DNA of 64,000 bases from Palaemon carinicauda (lineage: Eukaryota; Arthropoda; Malacostraca; Decapoda; Palaemonidae), in NCBI RefSeq assembly GCF_036898095.1, contig NC_090729.1, positions 83,160,439 to 83,224,438 on the forward strand, written 5' to 3'. The stretch's first letter is position 1. The number at the start of each line of letters is the position of its first letter. Below the pieces are notes generated by a model that worked only from the letters and a program-made list of their open reading frames with translations, did not search any database and was not told where the DNA came from. Of the stretch, positions 54,404 through 63,943 are shown one piece after another. Made by a program: the position numbers and the translations under genes.

Positions 54404-55059
54404 TCATCGACTTGAGTCGTAGTTAACAGTATACCCTTGGTTTTCGGGTTTATCTCTTTCCCTTCTTTCTACTTCCTTTAACTGGCTGAATTCCTTTCTA
54501 ACCAGTGGATGAACATCTTTCTTTATGAATATTCTATCAAATCCACTGCCTGTCGTTTTGAGAGTAGGTGCTGCTTCAAGTATTCGATCCCGATCTGCCT
54601 TAGATTGGAGTTTAGCGATCATGACTCTATTTCTGTTTGTTGTAGGTTCCCCAAACAGCGTACATCTTCTATGTGTGTGTAATCTCGTTGTAGTTTCTTA
54701 AGGATTTGATTGATCTATTTATTGTCTTCACTTATTATAATAGCTTCTCCTTCAGTATTAGTGATGGTCAAATATCCTTCCGGCACTCCAAAGAAAATTA
54801 TATTCCGGGATCTCTTCTCGGCTTCCATTACTTCAAGGTAGCGTTGGTGCTGCATAACAGCTTCCTACAAATTAGCATTTTCCTTTTTTAGACCTGTGCG
54901 CTCAGAATCTATCCTTCTATAATCATTCTTAAAATCACGAAACTCTTGTAGAAGCTCGTCCAATTTTCTTTCCACGGAAGAGGTAGCAGTACTACCAGCT
55001 GACCCACAGTTTGCCTTGATGAGGATGTTCAGTGCTGTCATTAATTCTTCCTGCTTCAT
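54404..55059 (-). pseudogene. LINE ORF1 remnant (coiled coil plus RNA-binding-like domain)
   Basis: The first open piece (55059-54865) is a short N-terminal stretch rich in Lys, Glu and Leu, including ERKLDELLQEFRDFKNDYRR, likely coiled coil. The second (54622-54404) includes AKLQSKADRDRILEAAPTLK and FIKKDVHPLVRKEF, ending PENQGYTVNYDSS, as in invertebrate LINE ORF1 proteins that chaperone element RNA. The frame between the pieces is broken. Confidence 0.65.
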
Positions 55060-55663
55060 CTTGTTCAGTTCGTTTTCTGTCAGTTTTTGTACATCTCCGC
55101 GGTATTGGAGGTTACTATTTGGGGGAATAAATATTGGACCCTTCTCTCAGGTTGCAGTTCATTTTCCATTTGCCTACACACACATCGAATAGTCTGGCCT
55201 ATTCTTTACATATTCTCCTATGTCCTCACACACGTGAAAACAATAAGATTACCAAACAATTCTTCTTTACCCAAGGGTTTACTGCACTGTAATTGTTCAG
55301 TGGCCACTTTCCTCTTTATAAGGTTAGAAGAGACTCTTTAGCTATAGTAAGCAGCTCTTCTAGGAGAAGGATAATCCAAAATCAAAACATTTTTCTCTAG
55401 TCTAGGGTAGTGCCCTTGCCTTTGTACCATGGCAAGTTCTCTTGCTTGAGGGTACACTCGGGCACACTATTCTATCTTCTTTCTCTTCCTCTAGTTTTGT
55501 TATAGTTTTTAGTTTATATAGGAGGTATTTATTTTAATGTTGTTACTGTTCTTGCAATATTTTATTTTTCCTTGTTTCCTTTCCTCACTAGGCTATTTTT
55601 CCTGTTGGAGCCACTTGGCTTATAGCATCCTGGTTTCCCAACTAGGATTGTTGCTTAGCAATT

Positions 55664-55711
<48 letters not shown>

Positions 55712-55735
55712 TATAATAATAATAATAATAATAAA
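55664..55735 (+). repeat. (TAA)n microsatellite tail
   Basis: About 24 TAA/ATA units with one break near 55711. It sits at the 3' end of the dispersed repeat and just before the RNase H text of the older Gypsy element, so it looks like a retroposon tail rather than a random microsatellite. Confidence 0.9.
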
Positions 55736-56100
55736 ATGGATTTACCAGTAAATTAGTTTGTGACACATCAAACATAGGTTTAGGCGCAGTATTATCTCAT
55801 GTAATGCCAGATAGAACAGAAAAAACAATCACATTCGCTTCTAGAGTATTGAACAAGGCAAAAAGGAATTACTTTCGAAGAGGCAAAAAAAGTTTTAGGA
55901 TTAGTGTATGGAGTAATATATTTTATATGTATCTTTATGGAAGGAAATAGGTCACACTTGTAACAGATCATAAACCTCGTAGGTAGTGGCAAGACTACAA
56001 CGCTGGGAAATATCGTTAGCCACATATCATTATGATATAGAATATCGTCCTACATCAAAGATGGGTAATGCAAAAGCTTTATTTACATTTCCAGTATACA
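55736..56100 (+). pseudogene. RNase H remnant of the decayed Gypsy element (right half)
   Basis: The text reads LVCDTSNIGLGAVLSHVMPD and TITFASRVLNKAKRNY, then after a shift VTDHKP and LQRWEISLATYHYDIEYRP with NAKALFTFP. These are the Gypsy RNase H core and its end (normally ADALS). It follows directly from the RT thumb text at 51.06 kb once the nested insertions are ignored, showing that they split one gene. No integrase text follows. Confidence 0.85.
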
Positions 56101-56650
56101 AAACACCAGCAGATTACAATGATAGTATATAGCGGGTTTCAGTATATGATTTACCCATTAAAGCGAAGGATATTGCACATAATACCAATGATACACCAAT
56201 AACAAATGCAGATTCGGAATCTATTCATGTACCAGTACAGGATGAAGTTAGAGTACATCCCAATAGGATGAATAGAATGAAGACCCCTGATTTGTACAAT
56301 GTCAAGTTATGGGGGAAGAGACTTGTGTATTTGTACTCTAATACAGTATGGGCTTCGTGTAATTGAGAGTAACGTTGCACAGTATTGCATTGATAGAACA
56401 TGTTCAAGCTTCAAGTATAAACGTAGTAGCATATGTTTCAAAAATGCCTCTTCTTACTTGTGTATTACAGTAGGGTGTAGTCTCTTGAGAATGATGCTCT
56501 TTTGTTATCCTATATATTTGTACAAGAGTTTGTTTAAGTCGATGTTCTGACTCGAGAATCACAAGCCACTGAGATCTGTAGCAGTAATGTAATGCGTTAT
56601 CAATAAATGTATTTTAGTAATACATAATATCATTAAACCTCACCAAAAAG
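56101..56650 (+). other. 3' end of the decayed Gypsy element, possible LTR remnant
   Basis: No gene. A purine run GGGGGAAGAGA (56310-56320) could be a polypurine tract, in which case the next about 330 bp, with AATAAA at 56602-56607, would be the 3' LTR remnant. No matching 5' copy is present in the window, so this is a guess from position. Short ORFs here match nothing I recognise. Confidence 0.4.
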
Positions 56651-56748
56651 ATTCAGCGACATAAGATTAGGATTAAGGATTTAGTCTCAAGTAGTATTTT
56701 GTACATTACAGGTGAGTGAGCTTACATAGTAAATATGATGTAGTGTAT
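56651..56748. repeat. Single orphan satellite monomer
   Basis: AGCGACATAAGATTAGG, GATTTAGTCTCAAG, GTATTTTGTACATTACAGG and CATAGTAAATATGATGTAG follow the 103-bp satellite monomer in order and on the same strand. By eye about 8 of 95 positions differ from array monomers. It covers monomer positions of about 10 to the end and lies 8.2 kb beyond the last array monomer, immediately right of the decayed Gypsy composite. Confidence 0.92.
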
Positions 56749-56880
56749 AGGCTACATTATTAGGGATATTAATATCCTACCAGTTTATAAGGTAAAACGT
56801 GTGTAAGGCATCAAAATCTGTGTACGTATCAATTACGTATGCGGTTCCATGTGCTCAGAGCTCCCTTTTCAACTTACAGA

Positions 56881-56939
<59 letters not shown>

Positions 56940-57421
56940 ATCCAGGTCCAGGTGGACCCCAGATCTACTTCCTATCCAGTTAATATCCACTGAGGCCAAC
57001 GTAGCTTACCCAAGTGCAATGGATATATTTAAGTTTAACAATAGTTATATGACAATTGTAAAACTCTTTTGATAATTTGTAAGTATACAACATATAAACA
57101 TAATGCTTTTTGATATAATATATTATAGGTTTATATATATGGTACGTATTCATATAAGATTAATAAATTTAGTATGATACAATTTAAATCGTATGTGGAA
57201 AAAAATATCGGTAGTTGTTGCAATAATGGTATATACCCTTTTACTACATGAACTACCAACAAATTTTCTATATTTAGTTTAAATTTTATTATATCAGACT
57301 TAATAATTTTATATAAACTCATATTACGTTAAATACTACAAATAATGAGTTATATCATAATATAGTATATTACATATATACAAACTCCTCAAATAATTTT
57401 ATAATTATTGTCTAAGTGCAA
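56749..57421. other. AT-rich spacer without a gene
   Basis: No coding or RNA signal. It contains a perfect 14-bp palindrome GGATATTAATATCC (56764-56777), a (CT)n run and A/T-rich unique sequence up to the third LTR element. Confidence 0.75.
56886..56937. repeat. (CT)n microsatellite, 52 bp
   Basis: About 26 perfect CT units. A short plus-strand ORF across it exists only because the repeat encodes Ser-Leu repeats. Confidence 0.98.
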
Positions 57422-57636
57422 CGTTAGGTTGTAACTAAGAGGGAAGGTGAATACAACTAACTTTACTTCAACAGATAGTAAGTTCATATACAACAGTTTC
57501 TGGATAAGATTATAAAAAAAATTCATACAGACCTATTCAAGTAAGGACAGGCTTTGTTAACATTGATGGGTAGAGGAAGATATATAAAAAAAATATCGTT
57601 ACAGTGTACGAGAGTGTATGAAGCACATGCAGTGCA
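57422..57636 (-). repeat. 3' LTR of the minus-strand Gypsy element
   Basis: About 215 bp, alignable to 61695-61928 at many points: GTTAGGTTGTAACTAAGA, TTCAACAGATAG, AAGGCAGGCT-like and GAGTGTATGAAGCAC. A polypurine tract abuts it on the element side (57637-57655 on the plus strand appears as a pyrimidine-rich TAGCTCCCCTCT). Confidence 0.8.
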
Positions 57637-57746
57637 TAGCTCCCCTCTAAAAAAGACATAAGTGTGCAATGGGGCACCTAGCTCCTGAGAGGCGTGCTCT
57701 ACAGGTAAGCGGGTTATCTTGCAGTGGATACGCAGGTTTTAAGTGG

Positions 57747-58600
57747 TCAATGGAGACCCAGCGTTCTTTGCCATGAATGGGATTTTAAGAAAGCATTTGG
57801 ATTACGATGGGAAGGGCCCAAGCAAAGAGAAGTTAGCGGTAGCTTGCTGGTGTTGTTGCACGGAAGTATGTGTTGTAGAGTGTAAATCTGTTGGCATGTG
57901 TTGCTTAGCTGGGGGCTTTTAAGCCTGGTAACATGGACTACATTTTCCCACGTCGTGACATAGGCACTGGAAATTGTCGAAGGAGATTGTAGACGAAAAA
58001 AAAAATGGCCAGGGATGACCAACAGGTCACTATTCACCTTCTCATCTGTGGGGATATCCAGGGTGTCTTTAGGAGAGGTACTTAGTCCCAGAAAGTTCCA
58101 GGGAGGTTGAGTAAACAGTTTGGAGTCATTGCATCGGGACAGCCAAGCTGCTTTGAGGGTATGATGAAAGCGTTCAACCATTCCATTGGCAGCAGGGTTG
58201 TAGGGAGTTCTCTGATGTAGGGTGATTCATAGGCGATTCCCAAATAATTTGCATAATTAGGAGGTGATATCCCCTGTCAGAAGTAACATTCTCAGGCATA
58301 CCAAATCTTGCTATCAACCCTGAGAGTAAGGTAGACGTTCATGAAGTAGAAGTTGCTATTTCAATGGGAACAGCTTCAGGTCAACAAGTGGAGTGGTCGA
58401 TAATGGTAAAGAGGTAACGATGTCCTTGTGATGTGGGCATGGGACCTACTATATCGATGTGAATGTGGACAAAAGAACAGTAAGGTTCAGGAAAGGTACC
58501 CACTCCTGAATGGGTGTGTTGATGTACTTTTAAAGTTTGGCTTAAAGTACAGGCAGGGATCCAATCCTTAGCATCCTTAGTACTATCGTGCCAAATGATC
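57747..58600 (-). pseudogene. Integrase remnant of the minus-strand Gypsy element
   Basis: Read on the minus strand, the core begins near 58.5 kb with GPMPTSQGHRYLF and a Thr/Ile-Asp segment. Then come LIARFGMPENVTSDRG at about 58.3 kb (second catalytic Asp) and NPAANGMVERFHHTLKAAWL at about 58.2 kb (third acidic residue in VERF). A C-terminal piece of about 130 codons follows down to 57747. Stops and shifts occur between these blocks, so no integrase can be made. Confidence 0.85.
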
Positions 58601-59140
58601 TTTGTCTTCAGTAACTGTGCAGTAGATATGTCAAGAGATTTGAAAGGCCATGAATGAAATCAAACACTCGTCGGCGCATGGGAGCAGGTGTCCATGGTTG
58701 TAATCTACCAGTGCTGAGGTCACAGTGGATGGTGTAGTTAGAGTCGTCGAAGGCGACTTCTTCCCAATGTAGAGATATTCGGGGTATCCGACATGCTTGG
58801 TGATCTGGATCCTTTTGTTGGGCTTCTGCACACCATTGTAATCCAATCCCAGGTAAACGACAGCCAATATGTTTCTTGACAGGGCATTGGCAACAGAATT
58901 CCTTTTCCCAGGGATTTGTTGAAGAGTGCAAGTGCATTCAGCCATGGCAAGGATATGTCGGTGTGCACCAGAGCAATATATTTCATGCGAATGGCAAATG
59001 GCATGTCTTCCGAGAAGTGGCAAAAGTGAAGGACAGCCAAATGCACCACCACCAGCAATTTGCAGTCGAAGATAGAGTAGCCAGATTCTGTCTTTGACAG
59101 TTTTCTACTGAAGAAGGCCAATGGGTGGGGCGAGCTATTG
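58600..59140 (-). pseudogene. RNase H and linker remnant of the minus-strand Gypsy element
   Basis: Minus-strand text MAFFSRKLSKTESGYSIFDC at about 59.12 kb is the RNase H core. ECTCTLQQIPGKRNSVANAL with LSRN at about 58.9 kb is its C-terminal end (normally ADALSRN). RRRVFDFIHGLSN at about 58.66 kb leads into the integrase zinc region. Three overlapping frames each carry part of it, so at least two small indels have occurred. Confidence 0.85.
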
Positions 59141-60120
59141 GCTACCTGCTTGAGTATTCCATAAATGCAATGTTCCTAGCATCGGTGAAGACAAGGAGAA
59201 GGGCATATGGCACGAGAATAGTTAGAGCAGCAGCAATTCATAGGGTATTCTTTGCGTTCCGGAATGCCGCTTCTTGAAGGGGAACCCACTTCAGATATTT
59301 TAGCTATCCCTTCAGTAAAGGATAGAGGCAGGCAGGAGTGGTGGCAATGGCTGGCAGGAAACGATAATAATAGTTGATCTAGCCCAAGAATTCTTGCATT
59401 ACTTTGTTGGTCGAGGGTGTGTGGAAGTTCTGAATGATTGCTACCTTCTCAAGGAGCAGGTGGACTCTTTCAGGAGTGATGCCGTACCTTAAGAGCAGAG
59501 GTGATCCTCTTTGGAGGAAGAGGATACAAGTATGTTGTCCACGTAACATATTCAGAAAGGGTGGTCCCCTGAGATGCCATCCATAATATGTTAAAAAGTG
59601 GCCTCAGCATTATGAAGTCCAAAATGGGAGTAATTGAATATGTATATACTGAAGGGGGTCGTCATGGCAGTTTTGGGGATGTCTCCCAGGTTTGCTGGCT
59701 CCTGATAGTACCCCTTTAGTAGGTCGAGCTTGGATAAAACCTTCGTTTTGTGCAAGTAGGAATGGTCACATTCGCTATGTTTGGGAAGGGGCAGTGAATC
59801 GGTTCTGTCTTCATGTTCAAACACCTGTAATTTTCAGACGTATGCTGGAAACAATTATTCTTCAGGAGGATGTGTAAGGGTGACAACTATGGACTTTAGG
59901 CCTTTTTGCAAAGGCCCATCTCTTCCATTTCGGTGAATATTTGTTTAGTGGCTGCCAAACAGTCCCGTGCTAGACCCCTGAATCTGGCGAACACTGGTGG
60001 CACTGTCATCTTGATATGATGATAAATACCCTGTTTGGTGGGAACTGTAAGCATTCGGTGAAATTCTGGATTGAAGACTTTCAGGTATGACGTTAGGAGG
60101 TGGGCACAGATATCCATTGT
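59140..60120 (-). pseudogene. Reverse transcriptase remnant of the minus-strand Gypsy element
   Basis: From 60117 downward on the minus strand: YLKVFNPEFHRMLTVPTKQG, then PVFARFRGLARDCLAATKQ with EMEEMGLCKKA, the RT N-terminal linker and fingers. From 59824: KVLSKLDLLKGYYQEP (first catalytic Asp) and NYSHFGLHNAEATF. The YxDD region at about 59.54 kb is hard to read. Two main frames are used, with stops between them. Confidence 0.85.
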
Positions 60121-60445
60121 TGCACTGATGTGGCAAGCAAAGTTAGAGTGGACAGGTTGAAGAAAAGTTGACGTGTAAATGTCTGCATTGACTAACTGTC
60201 AGGGAGCAACATAAATCAAGTGGTAGAAATGGTAGAGGAAATCCGCACCGAGCATTGGCAATGTAACGCAGCAGCGAGAAACTTCCATCGATATTTCGTG
60301 GTTCCAAACGATAATATGAGGGTCTCTTATCCCTGGGTGGGTACTACAGATCTGTTTGCAGCTACCAGAAGGACGCCAGTGGGCTTAGACAAATTACGTC
60401 GTGTTCAAGAGAATGTCCTTGGTAGAAGAAAACAGTACTTTACTC
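60121..60445 (-). pseudogene. Protease C-terminal remnant of the minus-strand Gypsy element
   Basis: The minus strand reads ANRSVVPTQG, then LSFGTTKYRWKFLAAALHCQ and after a shift a Val/Asn-rich end. It is the part of a Gypsy aspartic protease that follows the active site, placed upstream of RT as expected. The active-site DTG itself is not visible; sequence to the right belongs to the LINE fragment. Confidence 0.6.
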
Positions 60446-61618
60446 ACTTACTTTAAGAGCTGCTTATCTTGTCCTCTAGTGCAGGGGAGCCCTACTCTCT
60501 ACAGGGTCTCCACAGTGGTTTTATGGTGTTAATTTGGGAGCATTTAACATTTCACAGTGCATATTGTTTACTTACTGATTGGTCATCACTGTCAAAATAC
60601 CTGCAGAATAAGGTCATCAGTTTCCTTTTGAAAGCTTTAATATCTTCCATTATTTGGATATCTCGTGGGAGCCTATTGTATAGTCTCGGGTCTACATATT
60701 TAAAGGCACTAGAGCCTACAGTAGACATGTATTTAGGTTCGAATAGTACTTTTTTATTAAAGCAATATTACTCAGAAGATGACCAACAATTTTACTACAT
60801 TATTTATTTGGGCATGGAGAGACATGTTGCAGTCAAGAAATATGCCTAGATCATGAACTTTACTAGATAGCAGCACCGAGTCATGATTTATGTTTATTTG
60901 AATATCACCCAAGCATCTCACAGTGTTTCTCTTTCCCACAACCATAAACTCAGTTATGTTCCCAAATAATTTTAGTTGTTTAACTGTCATCGATTCTCTA
61001 ACACTATCAAGGTTTATATTTAGAGTTTCAGTAGTGCTGTCTATATCATTTATGGAAAAGTGAAATTGCTTGTCATCCACAAATAGTTTGGACTTCACAC
61101 CATGCCTTTGTAGTTTTCTCGATAGACCAATAGTATCGATGCAGAATAACATTGGGCCAAGTACACTCACTTGAGGTACCCATCTGTTTGAAGGCCCATA
61201 TGGCAAATAAGAGTTGCCAATCTGCACACAAGCAGGTGAGCACGTGGTATCTATCACGTATGTCATAAGTACCACATTGTAACATAGCTTTGTCACCATT
61301 ATCGTCAATAGCCTTTCAGACATCAGGATCACATTTCAACACAGTGGGTAGTCTCACCTGCAGCATTTTTCTTCAGTACCACACTTATCTTCTCTTTTAT
61401 GGTTTGGATATTGTCTTGGTAATGATTTCCACGAATTAAGGCGTTCACTACATCATCTTTATCATTGTACACATTGCATATCATTATTTTTGGTTTTAAT
61501 CTGATTTTTCTCGTTTTAGTGTCGGCAACCAATGTCAGAATTCAGTTTGCAGCCTCTTCTCTGATCATTTTGTTAGCAAAGTTTACAACAACGCGTCCAT
61601 TTGAAGTTGACTTCGTGT
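60446..61618 (-). pseudogene. Internally deleted LINE fragment (ORF1 joined to RT)
   Basis: On the minus strand from about 61.6 kb: an ORF1 segment (KTRKIRLKPKIMICNV, then VLKKNAAGETTHCV and IRDRYHVLTC), then within about 20 nt the RT text (QIGNSYLPYGPSNRWV, VLGPMLF, KLFVDDKQFHFSINDID, where VDDK stands for the ADDT box). It then runs into MTVKQLKLF and HDLGIFLDCNMSLHAQINNV. After another gap comes STVGSSAFKYVDPRLYNRLP and a non-coding end near 60.45 kb. Zinc knuckles, endonuclease, the RT N terminus and the mid C-terminal part are missing. The type is CR1/L2/Jockey-like by the RT signature; the exact clade is not settled. Confidence 0.8.
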
Positions 61619-61694
61619 TAAGTATTGGAATGTCTTTAAGGTGAAGGTTGGAGGGAGCTGGTCACTCCAGTGGTCATCAGTTTTGCGAGTGGGC

Positions 61695-61928
61695 TGTTAG
61701 GTTGTAACTAAGATGTGAGGTGAATGCAATTGCCTTCATTTCAACAGATAGCGAGTTAATATAAATTAAAAGATGTTCCAGACTAGAATGTGATAAAAAT
61801 TCTAGCAGACTTATTCACATAAAGGCAGGCTTGAACTGGTTTTGTTGACAATGAGGGTTAGAGCAAAATATACAAAAAAGGAAAATACCATTATAGTATA
61901 TGAGCGTGTGTGAAGCACGTGGGGTACA
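61695..61928 (-). repeat. 5' LTR of the minus-strand Gypsy element
   Basis: About 234 bp, the partner of 57422-57636, with many substitutions and small indels between them. It begins TGTTAGG and ends GGGGTACA on the plus strand. About 75 bp of leader (61619-61694) lie between it and the LINE fragment. The primer site is not clear. Confidence 0.8.
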
Positions 61929-62685
61929 ATACATGTGATTTCTCAAGGTCAGGAGTAGAAAGTAATGAATGGGGAGATTGGACTAGCAAGCATAGCAGAA
62001 AATGATTAGTTGACGATATATTGTTCATCAGTACAGGTGAGGCTTCAGTTATTGCAGTCTGAAGATGTAGCAGTTCCAAAACAACTATTGCGACAGACTG
62101 AAGAGCTGACAAAATGGGCCCAATCAGGCTAATTTGGGGGGTGGAGAGGAGAAATTAAACCTGAGGAAATCATTGATCTCCAATAGGAAAAGTGAACCAG
62201 AAGACTTTATAATGCCAATATTTAGCTAGACACAGATTAAAGGTTTAATCAACCCCCCCCCCTCCCCCACCCCCTAAAAACATCCATTTGGATAAATGAT
62301 AGCACTTCTGCATTAACTTTAAAACGCATAAGTTAAAAGAGATGTAGGCACTAAGGACTGTTATTATGATTGTGTTACCAAGTGAAATTTGATTAAGTAA
62401 TTGGACAAAAGCACTTGCAAGTCAGCCAGGTATTCTATATTCTGTTTTCGCAATAATGAAATCGGAATCTAAAACAGTAAATTTCTGGGAAATTCTTGTT
62501 AGTGTGTCTAAAGATTAGATGAGTATTACCTGTGACGTGGGTATACAATAAATGAATAGATGTTCTTTATAAGCCATATAACAAGGTTTTTGTTACTATG
62601 TTGAAAAGCTAGTATCTAAATAAAAACACCCATTTTTTTATATTTAGAAATACATAATATATTTATTAATTTGATAACATGTACA

Positions 62686-62686
62686 G

Positions 62687-62742
<56 letters not shown>

Positions 62743-62745
62743 CTG

Positions 62746-62796
<51 letters not shown>
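62686..62796. repeat. Compound microsatellite (TA)n(CA)n(TA)n(GA)n
   Basis: Consecutive TA, CA, TA, TA and GA blocks over 110 bp. The 70-codon ORF across it (Ile-Tyr and Arg-Glu repeats) is a product of the microsatellite. Confidence 0.97.
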
Positions 62797-62799
<3 letters not shown>

Positions 62800-63324
62800 G
62801 ATGGGATTTTGTGCTGTAGCTATTGTACACGATTTGCGACTAATGAAAGTGAAGTTTCTTTTCTAAAGCCCTTGTGCATATAAGGAAGTACTAATTTTGT
62901 ACTGACTGATTGTCCTCACATGTTTAAATTTGTAAGAAACAACTTTTTGGATTATGGTTTTTCCATGAAAAATGGAGACTTTATTTCACCTCCATGTATA
63001 CGAGGTACATCAAATAAAACGGCAAATGAATACACCTTATCCCAAAATTAACTCAAAAATACCTTACTACTTTTGTGTCAATGCTGTATGATTTCTGATG
63101 ACGTTATCACCGTTCGCCAGTGTCGGAACTGCTTGACTAGATCTTAATATAACCCACGGTAAAAGTACATAAGATCACATGATGGGCAGTCTACCTGGCT
63201 TGTAGTTGGGCATGGCGTCACATATCGAACCAGGATGAAAAAAAAAAAGCAAGAGACTTTGATAGAAATAAAGTTAGCACCATCACAGTAAAACAATTTG
63301 TTTTTGACAAATATAATCACCCCT

Positions 63325-63540
63325 GAAAAATTATAGTTTAACCCAGGGAAAGATTTGTAACAGTTTTCCTAAAACGTTGCTAGAAAATCTTTGTTTAACC
63401 CAAGAGCAAGGTCTGTGTTAATTTTCTTAAAATGATACCGTCCTTGCAAAATCTGTTTGACCAATGGACATGATTTGGAATGGTTGTCTTAAAATATTGT
63501 ATGGAAAATCTTTGACCCAAGCACAAAATTGTCATATAGG
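63325..63540. repeat. Degenerate tandem repeat, period about 60 bp, 3.5 copies
   Basis: Copies start at about 63325, 63383, 63446 and 63504. Each has a GAAAATCTTTG-like start, then TTTAACCCA or TTTGACCCA, then a purine-rich GATTTG-like part, then a GTTTTCTTAAAA-like part. Substitution between copies is heavy, so it is old. Confidence 0.75.
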
Positions 63541-63892
63541 CTACATAATTTGAAACCAACCGTTTCGGTATTCAGTACGACTCTAGAGGTTTAGTACTGT
63601 GATACAATAATCATGCCGAGTAACTATGCGGTGCAGACGTTTGATTTTTCCTATTTCCAAAAGACGACAGTCAAAGAAAAAGGATCCATGCATTTAATCC
63701 CTACAATGCACTCATTTGTTCGATCTAATTTACTGCAGCCGTCTAAGCCGATGATAAGGAATTTCCCTTGCTTTGGGTTGGAATAACTAGCAACAAAATA
63801 TTTCTAAAGCATTTGCCGTGTTTCTTCATGTAAAAGATTACAATGAAAAAGTGCATACATATTTGTATAATCTATATTCTTTGACACACACA

Positions 63893-63894
63893 CC

Positions 63895-63943
<49 letters not shown>

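Larger units (their letters stand above)
51123..55131 (-). mobile_element. Nearly full-length, decayed APE-type LINE (non-LTR retrotransposon)
   Basis: About 4.0 kb on the minus strand. Reading from high to low coordinates: ORF1 pieces (55059 to 54404), endonuclease (54317 to 53673), linker, RT (53017 to about 52400) and the post-RT region (52328 to 51789). A short non-coding 3' end follows, finishing with AATAAA-like bases and four AACT units (TAGT repeats on the plus strand, 51123-51140). A simple-repeat tail is typical of several LINE clades. ORFs are broken by stops and shifts. The clade is uncertain; the apurinic-type endonuclease excludes the site-specific R2 group. Confidence 0.85.
51069..55735 (+). 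mobile_element. Decapod-type dispersed repeat with (TAA)n tail, split by a LINE
   Basis: The plus-strand text at 51069-51122 (GAGATACTACCGCC ... GGCCAGACAGTACTA) and at 55132-55735 (ATTGGACCC ... CTCGGGCACACTATTC ... TATAGCATCC, then (TAA)n) reads, to my memory, as two halves of one dispersed repeat abundant in shrimp and crab DNA. The tail of about 70 bp of TAA units at 55664-55735 marks the 3' end of a retroposed, SINE- or LINE-derived unit. The two halves would be contiguous without the minus-strand LINE between them. No coding capacity was seen. The family name and the join come from memory and are not proved here. Confidence 0.65.
48421..56650 (+). mobile_element. Decayed Gypsy-type retrotransposon with nested insertions
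   Basis: Satellite lies immediately to the left and one satellite monomer immediately to the right, so this composite interrupts or abuts the old array edge. In order along the plus strand are recognisable gag, protease, RT and RNase H remnants, all with frame breaks. The element is split between the RT thumb and RNase H by 4.7 kb of younger insertions (51069-55735). Integrase is missing: RNase H runs straight into A/T-rich 3' sequence. Bases 48421-48900 hold no gene I recognise and may be leader. No 5' LTR can be paired with a 3' one, so the outer limits are inferred from the satellite boundaries. Confidence 0.75.
57422..61928 (-). mobile_element. Minus-strand Gypsy-type LTR retrotransposon, decayed and lacking gag
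   Basis: Two direct repeats flank it: 57422-57636 and 61695-61928, both starting GTTAGGTTGTAACTAAGA and ending near GAAGCAC with CA. Between them, on the minus strand and in order from high to low coordinates, are a leader, a LINE fragment, then protease, RT, RNase H and integrase remnants. On the minus strand the sequence next to the 57.6-kb LTR reads AGAGGGGAGCTA, a convincing polypurine tract, so that copy is the 3' LTR. The LTRs are much more diverged than those of the satellite-embedded element, so this insertion is older. Gag is absent; the LINE occupies its place. Confidence 0.85.

Noticed and set aside
55792..56025. Minus-strand ORF opposite RNase H
   Set aside because: Shadow of the plus-strand RNase H remnant, which has recognisable family motifs.
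56799..56993. 64-codon ORF with Ser-Leu repeats
   Set aside because: Produced by the (CT)n microsatellite.
62671..62883. 70-codon ORF with Ile-Tyr and Arg-Glu repeats
   Set aside because: Produced by the TA/CA/GA compound microsatellite.
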